NCBI GenBank assembly: GCA_022495995.1
Contig: JAFEMH010000925.1
Coordinates: 517,062-581,061, forward strand
Length of the DNA stretch: 64,000 nucleotides
Direction: 5' to 3'
From: Adenophora triphylla var. japonica
Taxonomy: Eukaryota > Streptophyta > Magnoliopsida > Asterales > Campanulaceae
A program made the position numbers and the translations under genes. The notes beneath the pieces were generated by a model. The model saw nothing but the letters and a program-made list of their open reading frames with translations. It searched no databases and was not told the DNA's origin. Shown one piece after another: positions 60,846 to 64,000 of the stretch; position 1 is the stretch's first letter; every line of letters begins with the position of its first letter.

Positions 60846-60999
60846 CCCTCTCTAAGCCTTAGCAATGATCATCCCAAACTTTTAATCGCTTGGTTCTTCG
60901 GCTCGGGAAGCCATAATAATCCCAATCAATTCACACAACTATTCTTCATCAGTAAACAGTAGCCTAAGTCCTTTGGCAGCTACAGTTTCCCGCATTTTA

Positions 61000-61400
61000 G
61001 AGGTCTATCCTCCATTTCAAGGGTCCGTCCCGTACTTTCAAAGGGACCGTCCCGCATATCAAAGGGTCCGTCCCGCATTTCAGAGGTCTATCCTCCATTT
61101 CAAGGGTCTGTCCCACATCTTCAAAGGGTCCGTCCCGCATTTTAGAGGTCTATCCTCCATTTCAAGGGTCCGTCCCGCATCTTCAAAGGGTCCGTCCCGT
61201 ACCTTCAAAGGGTCCGTCCCGCATATCAAAGGGTCCGTCCCGCATTTCAGAGGTCTATCCTCCATTTCAAAAGGTCCGTCCTGTATCTCAGAGGGTCCGT
61301 CCCGTACTTTCAAAGGGTCCGTCCCGCATCTTCAAAGGGTCCGTCCCGCATCTTCAAAGGGTCCGTCCCGCACCTTCAAAGGGTCCGTCCCGCATTTCAG
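61000..61400. repeat. 22-bp tandem repeat with two unit types
   Basis: AAAGGGTCCGTCCCGCATCT and AGAGGTCTATCCTCCATTTC units alternate irregularly, about 18 in all. Inverted repeats GGG-tccgt-CCC and GAGG-tctat-CCTC each have 5-nt spacers. Confidence 0.9.
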
Positions 61401-61414
61401 AAGTCAAAATTATC

Positions 61415-61585
61415 CAATCTTTGGGTGACTCCCCGGACAGTCAAATCTTTGGGTGACTCCCCGTACAGTCAAATCTTTGGGTGACTCTGACGCCAAATCT
61501 TTGGGTGACTCCCCGTACAGTCAAATCTTTGGGTGACTCCCCGTACAGTCAAATCTTTGGGTGACTCCCCGGACAGTCAAATATT
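61415..61585. repeat. 28-bp tandem repeat, about 6 copies
   Basis: CAAATCTTTGGGTGACTCCC followed by CGTACAGT; one shorter copy. Contains GGG-tgact-CCC. Confidence 0.9.
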
Positions 61586-62124
61586 TGGCTTTTGATTCCC
61601 ACACAGTTCTTTCCCACATTGCCCCATACACTTTCTCTCAGTACGCGAATCAAGACTAAACTTGGTTTATTTGCACAACACACGGAGAAATCAAGACTAC
61701 ACTTGATTTGTTCAATCACACACAATTTTCAAAGGGGAAAATCAAGACTATACTTGAATTTCCTTTCCACACACAACATATTTTCTCACGGAGAAGGCAA
61801 GACTATACTTGATTCTCCTTTCCGTACATCTCTCAATATTATTCGAATCGCCCTTAGATTCGATCCCCAAAGCCTTGCCACAAATCGCATCTTTGGCTTG
61901 AGACGCTGCACGTTCGCCACTCTCGGGTACTAAACGCCCACGTTTTCGAACTACGACTTGGCTTGATTCCTCTTGGGATACGTAGGTAGCCCGACGTGGG
62001 TCCAGCCACTTGACCTACCTGGTCATCCTTTTGTGACTCAGCTCGAGTCCAAACCCTTGCATCCGCAAGATCATCGTGTCACCTCCTGAAATCTTTTTTT
62101 TTTCAGGACGGATCCTATTTATTA
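61586..62124. other. 3' untranslated region with the conserved Tat block
   Basis: Several copies of an AATCAAGACTAYACTTGATT motif (61645-61815), related to LTR leader text. 61948-62007 carries GAACTACGACTTGGCTTGAT, GGGATACGTAGG and GGGTCCAGCC, matching 13850-13911. Confidence 0.6.
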
Positions 62125-62169
62125 TCGTCGACCCCACTTGTCTTACAAGAAGCGTCGCCGAGGGGCTAC
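62125..62169 (+). other. stem-loop and polypurine tract
   Basis: TCGTCGAC (62125-62132) pairs with GTCGCCGA (62154-62161), 7 of 8; inner arms CTTGT (62137-62141) and ACAAG (62145-62149) pair. The purine-rich GAGGGGCTAC (62160-62169) then abuts the 3' LTR. Confidence 0.6.
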
Positions 62170-63577
62170 TGTTAGTACCCGGTCCGAAAAAAGGACTGAA
62201 GTGCAATTCGGGAAATTCAGGGACTAAATTGGCATTTGGAAGCTTTTGGACCAAGTTGGAATTTATTGAAAATTCAGGGACTAAACTGGAAAATATGGAA
62301 ATTTGGGACGAAATTGATATATAAAAATTCCTGGGATTAAATGAAAGATAAAATCCTAAAGAGCGAATTGCAAAAGAAGTCATTAAAGCGGCCAAAGTGC
62401 GACTGCAAAATCGCGAGACGAAACGGATAATAATGGTACTAAATTGTGGCCAAGATTTGCTAGATTTGCTGGAAGTGGCCGAGCTTTCTAGGCCATTGGA
62501 AACAAGGTGGCCGGCCATTCTAGGCCATTTGGGCCAAGGTTGGGCCAAGGAAGCATTTGGCCGATCGGCCCTTCTATTAAGATAAACTTTATAACTGCCG
62601 ATCGAACCTTATTTTAAGTGCCGATTGAACCTTATTTTTAAGGCCGATCGACCCTTTCAGTTTTCCCACATCACTTTCGTAACCGTTTCTCCCCAATTCC
62701 TTTCACTATATAAACCCCATTCCGCCTCACACTTTAAACACAGAATCATTCTACGGAAAACTCAAGACAAAACTTGAGATTTCCTCCATAGAAAACTTGA
62801 GACTAAACTCGAGTTTTCTAAGTCTAAATATTTTATCAAGCACGTTCTTCGAATCTTCATAGATTCGATCCAAAAGCATTGCCATCATTAGGTAAGTCTT
62901 CTGTTTATTTTTTCTGTCTTTATTATTATTGTCTTTATTATTATGCTAGATTTATTGTTTGCATGCTTAGTATATTTTAATTTCTTTATTTCTTGCTTAT
63001 GTCATATATGCTAGATTTAGGGCTGTTTTAATATATTTAAATATGCTATAGCCGAGGATGATCTAAGGTTTCGCCCAAAGAAACCCAATGGATCTAGGAA
63101 CTATTTCTTTCCTTCCACCTTAGTTATAATTATCCCATGATCAACAATCCCCCAAGGATGAACGTTGATTAGTGCACCTTCCGAGGGCCTAACTCAAAGG
63201 TTCTAGGGTGTGATCATCAACTAATTCTTTCTCTCCCCTCCTCCTTATGCATGATCCCGTTTCTCCTATCTATTCCTGTAAACACCGCACACAACCAACA
63301 CCCCACATGCTAGAAAGACCGATTCGTCGGGCAATAGGAGTGATAACGCTTCTTCTTCTGTTGTAACTTGACCCCCGAACCCAATTAACTGTTTAGCCTT
63401 TTTTTCAAAGCTTTGGGCTATATCAAAGTGGCGTGGCGACTCTCAAAATTTAAATTAATATTTTTAATATGGTTTAAATCGAGTGTCACTAAATGAATAT
63501 CCCATTTCGATCCGACATTATATGATTATTTATTTCAAACCTCCGAATTCGCGTTGCATCGGGACGGGGTATTCACA
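62170..63577 (+). repeat. 3' LTR of the non-autonomous Tat element
   Basis: 1408 bp, identical in length to the 5' LTR. Differences seen: a C/T at about 62627, one near 62687, one near 62720, one near 62876 and one near 63548. TATA box at about 62706. Confidence 0.95.
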
Positions 63578-63782
63578 AGTCCAACACCAACGAACAAAAC
63601 ACATTGAGTTGAATATCTTGTTTGTTCGAGAAAAAGTTGAAAAAGGACAAGTTCGTGTGCTACATGTTCCATCCTGATACCAAATTGCTGACATCTTTAC
63701 GAAGGGGCTTCCGCGCGTACTTTTTGATGATTTTCGAGACAGTCTAAGCATACGGTCTCCTCCCGCTTTGACTGCGGGGGTA

Positions 63783-63965
63783 TGATAGAATATACTATGT
63801 TGTAGATAATTATTATTGTGCATATCTTTGTAAACAAATATATTGATAGGCATATCAGATAATTATGGTAGGTAGATATTCTTGGAATGCTAGAATAGTG
63901 GACTAGGAAATTGTATATATGTACAACACATTGCATAATGAAAGGCACGGAATCAATTTCCTTCA
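63783..63965 (+). repeat. copia 3' LTR (183 bp)
   Basis: TGATAGAATATACTATG...TTTCCTTCA, preceded by the PPT GCGGGGGTA and followed by the target duplication AAGCT. Confidence 0.9.
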
Positions 63966-64000
63966 AAGCTCAATATCACAATTGACCTTCCTCTCCCTCC
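63966..64000 (+). pseudogene. host gene exon resumes after the insertion
   Basis: AAGCT repeats 44987-44991; the reading frame of exon 44958-44991 then continues (NITIDLPLP) to the window edge. See the entry at 44740. Confidence 0.6.

Larger units (their letters stand above)
52515..63577 (+). mobile_element. non-autonomous Tat-type LTR element with gag fragment (11,063 bp)
   Basis: Two 1408-bp LTRs (52515-53922 and 62170-63577), exact target duplication AGTCC (52510-52514, 63578-63582), PBS at 53923 and PPT ending 62169. The LTRs match except at about 5 positions by eye, so insertion is recent. Inside are only a gag-like C-terminal fragment and many tandem arrays; there is no protease, RT, RNase H or integrase. 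The TGTTAGTACCC LTR start, PPT and conserved block link it to the Tat element at 1-16177, and a related autonomous element presumably supplied the enzymes. Confidence 0.92.
44992..63965 (+). mobile_element. Ty1/copia element interrupted by two later insertions
   Basis: LTRs 44992-45171 (180 bp) and 63783-63965 (183 bp) are flanked by the exact duplication AAGCT (44987-44991, 63966-63970). PBS TGGTATCACATAGC starts at 45172; a G-rich PPT (GCGGGGGTA) ends at 63782. Without the insertions at 47440-50449 and 52515-63577 (and their duplicated target bases) it is about 4.9 kb, normal for a copia element. Short LTRs and Met-tRNA PBS suggest an Ale-like lineage. The LTRs differ by about 5 substitutions and a 3-bp indel. 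Confidence 0.92.

Overview
The window is a repeat-dominated stretch of a flowering-plant nuclear genome. Evidence: plant-type Ty3/gypsy (Tat and chromovirus-like) and Ty1/copia elements, MULE DNA transposons with plant mobile domain (PMD) genes, Stowaway-type MITEs, GT-AG introns, and one intact OVATE-family gene. It looks eudicot; nothing seen fixes the family or species. No rRNA, tRNA, CRISPR or prokaryotic features are visible. Only about 1 kb is clear host coding sequence: an intact single-exon OVATE family protein gene (34853-35614), and two exons of an unidentified host gene (44740-44991) whose second exon is split by a 19-kb nested transposon block and resumes at 63966.

Layout. (1) 1-16177: decayed Tat-lineage gypsy element (gag remnant, protease, RT, two RNase H, integrase), two antisense genes behind pol (DUF7745-like and PMD), tandem arrays, PPT and 3' LTR. 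(2) 16178-17636: 3' end of another LTR element. (3) 17832-27977: a complete MULE with an exact 10-bp TSD, transposase on +, and HROB-like and PMD genes on -; a palindromic foldback MITE carrying a BZR1-type gene fragment sits in its left TIR. (4) 28443-31201: short gag-protease copia element with 586-bp LTRs and TSD CCGTA. (5) 31215-33480: TIR element with a 9-bp TSD. (6) 34050-34745: two Stowaway MITEs in front of the OVATE gene. (7) 36974-38664: probable solo copia LTR. (8) 38671-41552: minus-strand gypsy remnant with an antisense spliced coiled-coil gene. (9) 41553-44700: second, truncated PMD-carrying MULE. (10) 44992-63965: copia element (TSD AAGCT) interrupted by a 3.0-kb solo LTR (47440-50449, TSD TACTT) and an 11-kb non-autonomous Tat element (52515-63577, TSD AGTCC, two 1408-bp LTRs with about 5 differences).

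Most striking pattern: unrelated elements in this window each carry their own short palindrome, repeated 3-8 times, mostly next to promoters. In the Tat element one 14-bp palindrome occurs upstream of the LTR TATA box and of both antisense genes. In the MULE a 19-bp palindrome occurs upstream of all three genes. PMD genes occur in three of the elements. This suggests family-specific cis-sites, possibly read by element-encoded factors. The MULE-borne HROB-like OB-fold gene is the other notable cargo.

All boundaries and translations were worked out by eye from the sequence; no database search was possible.
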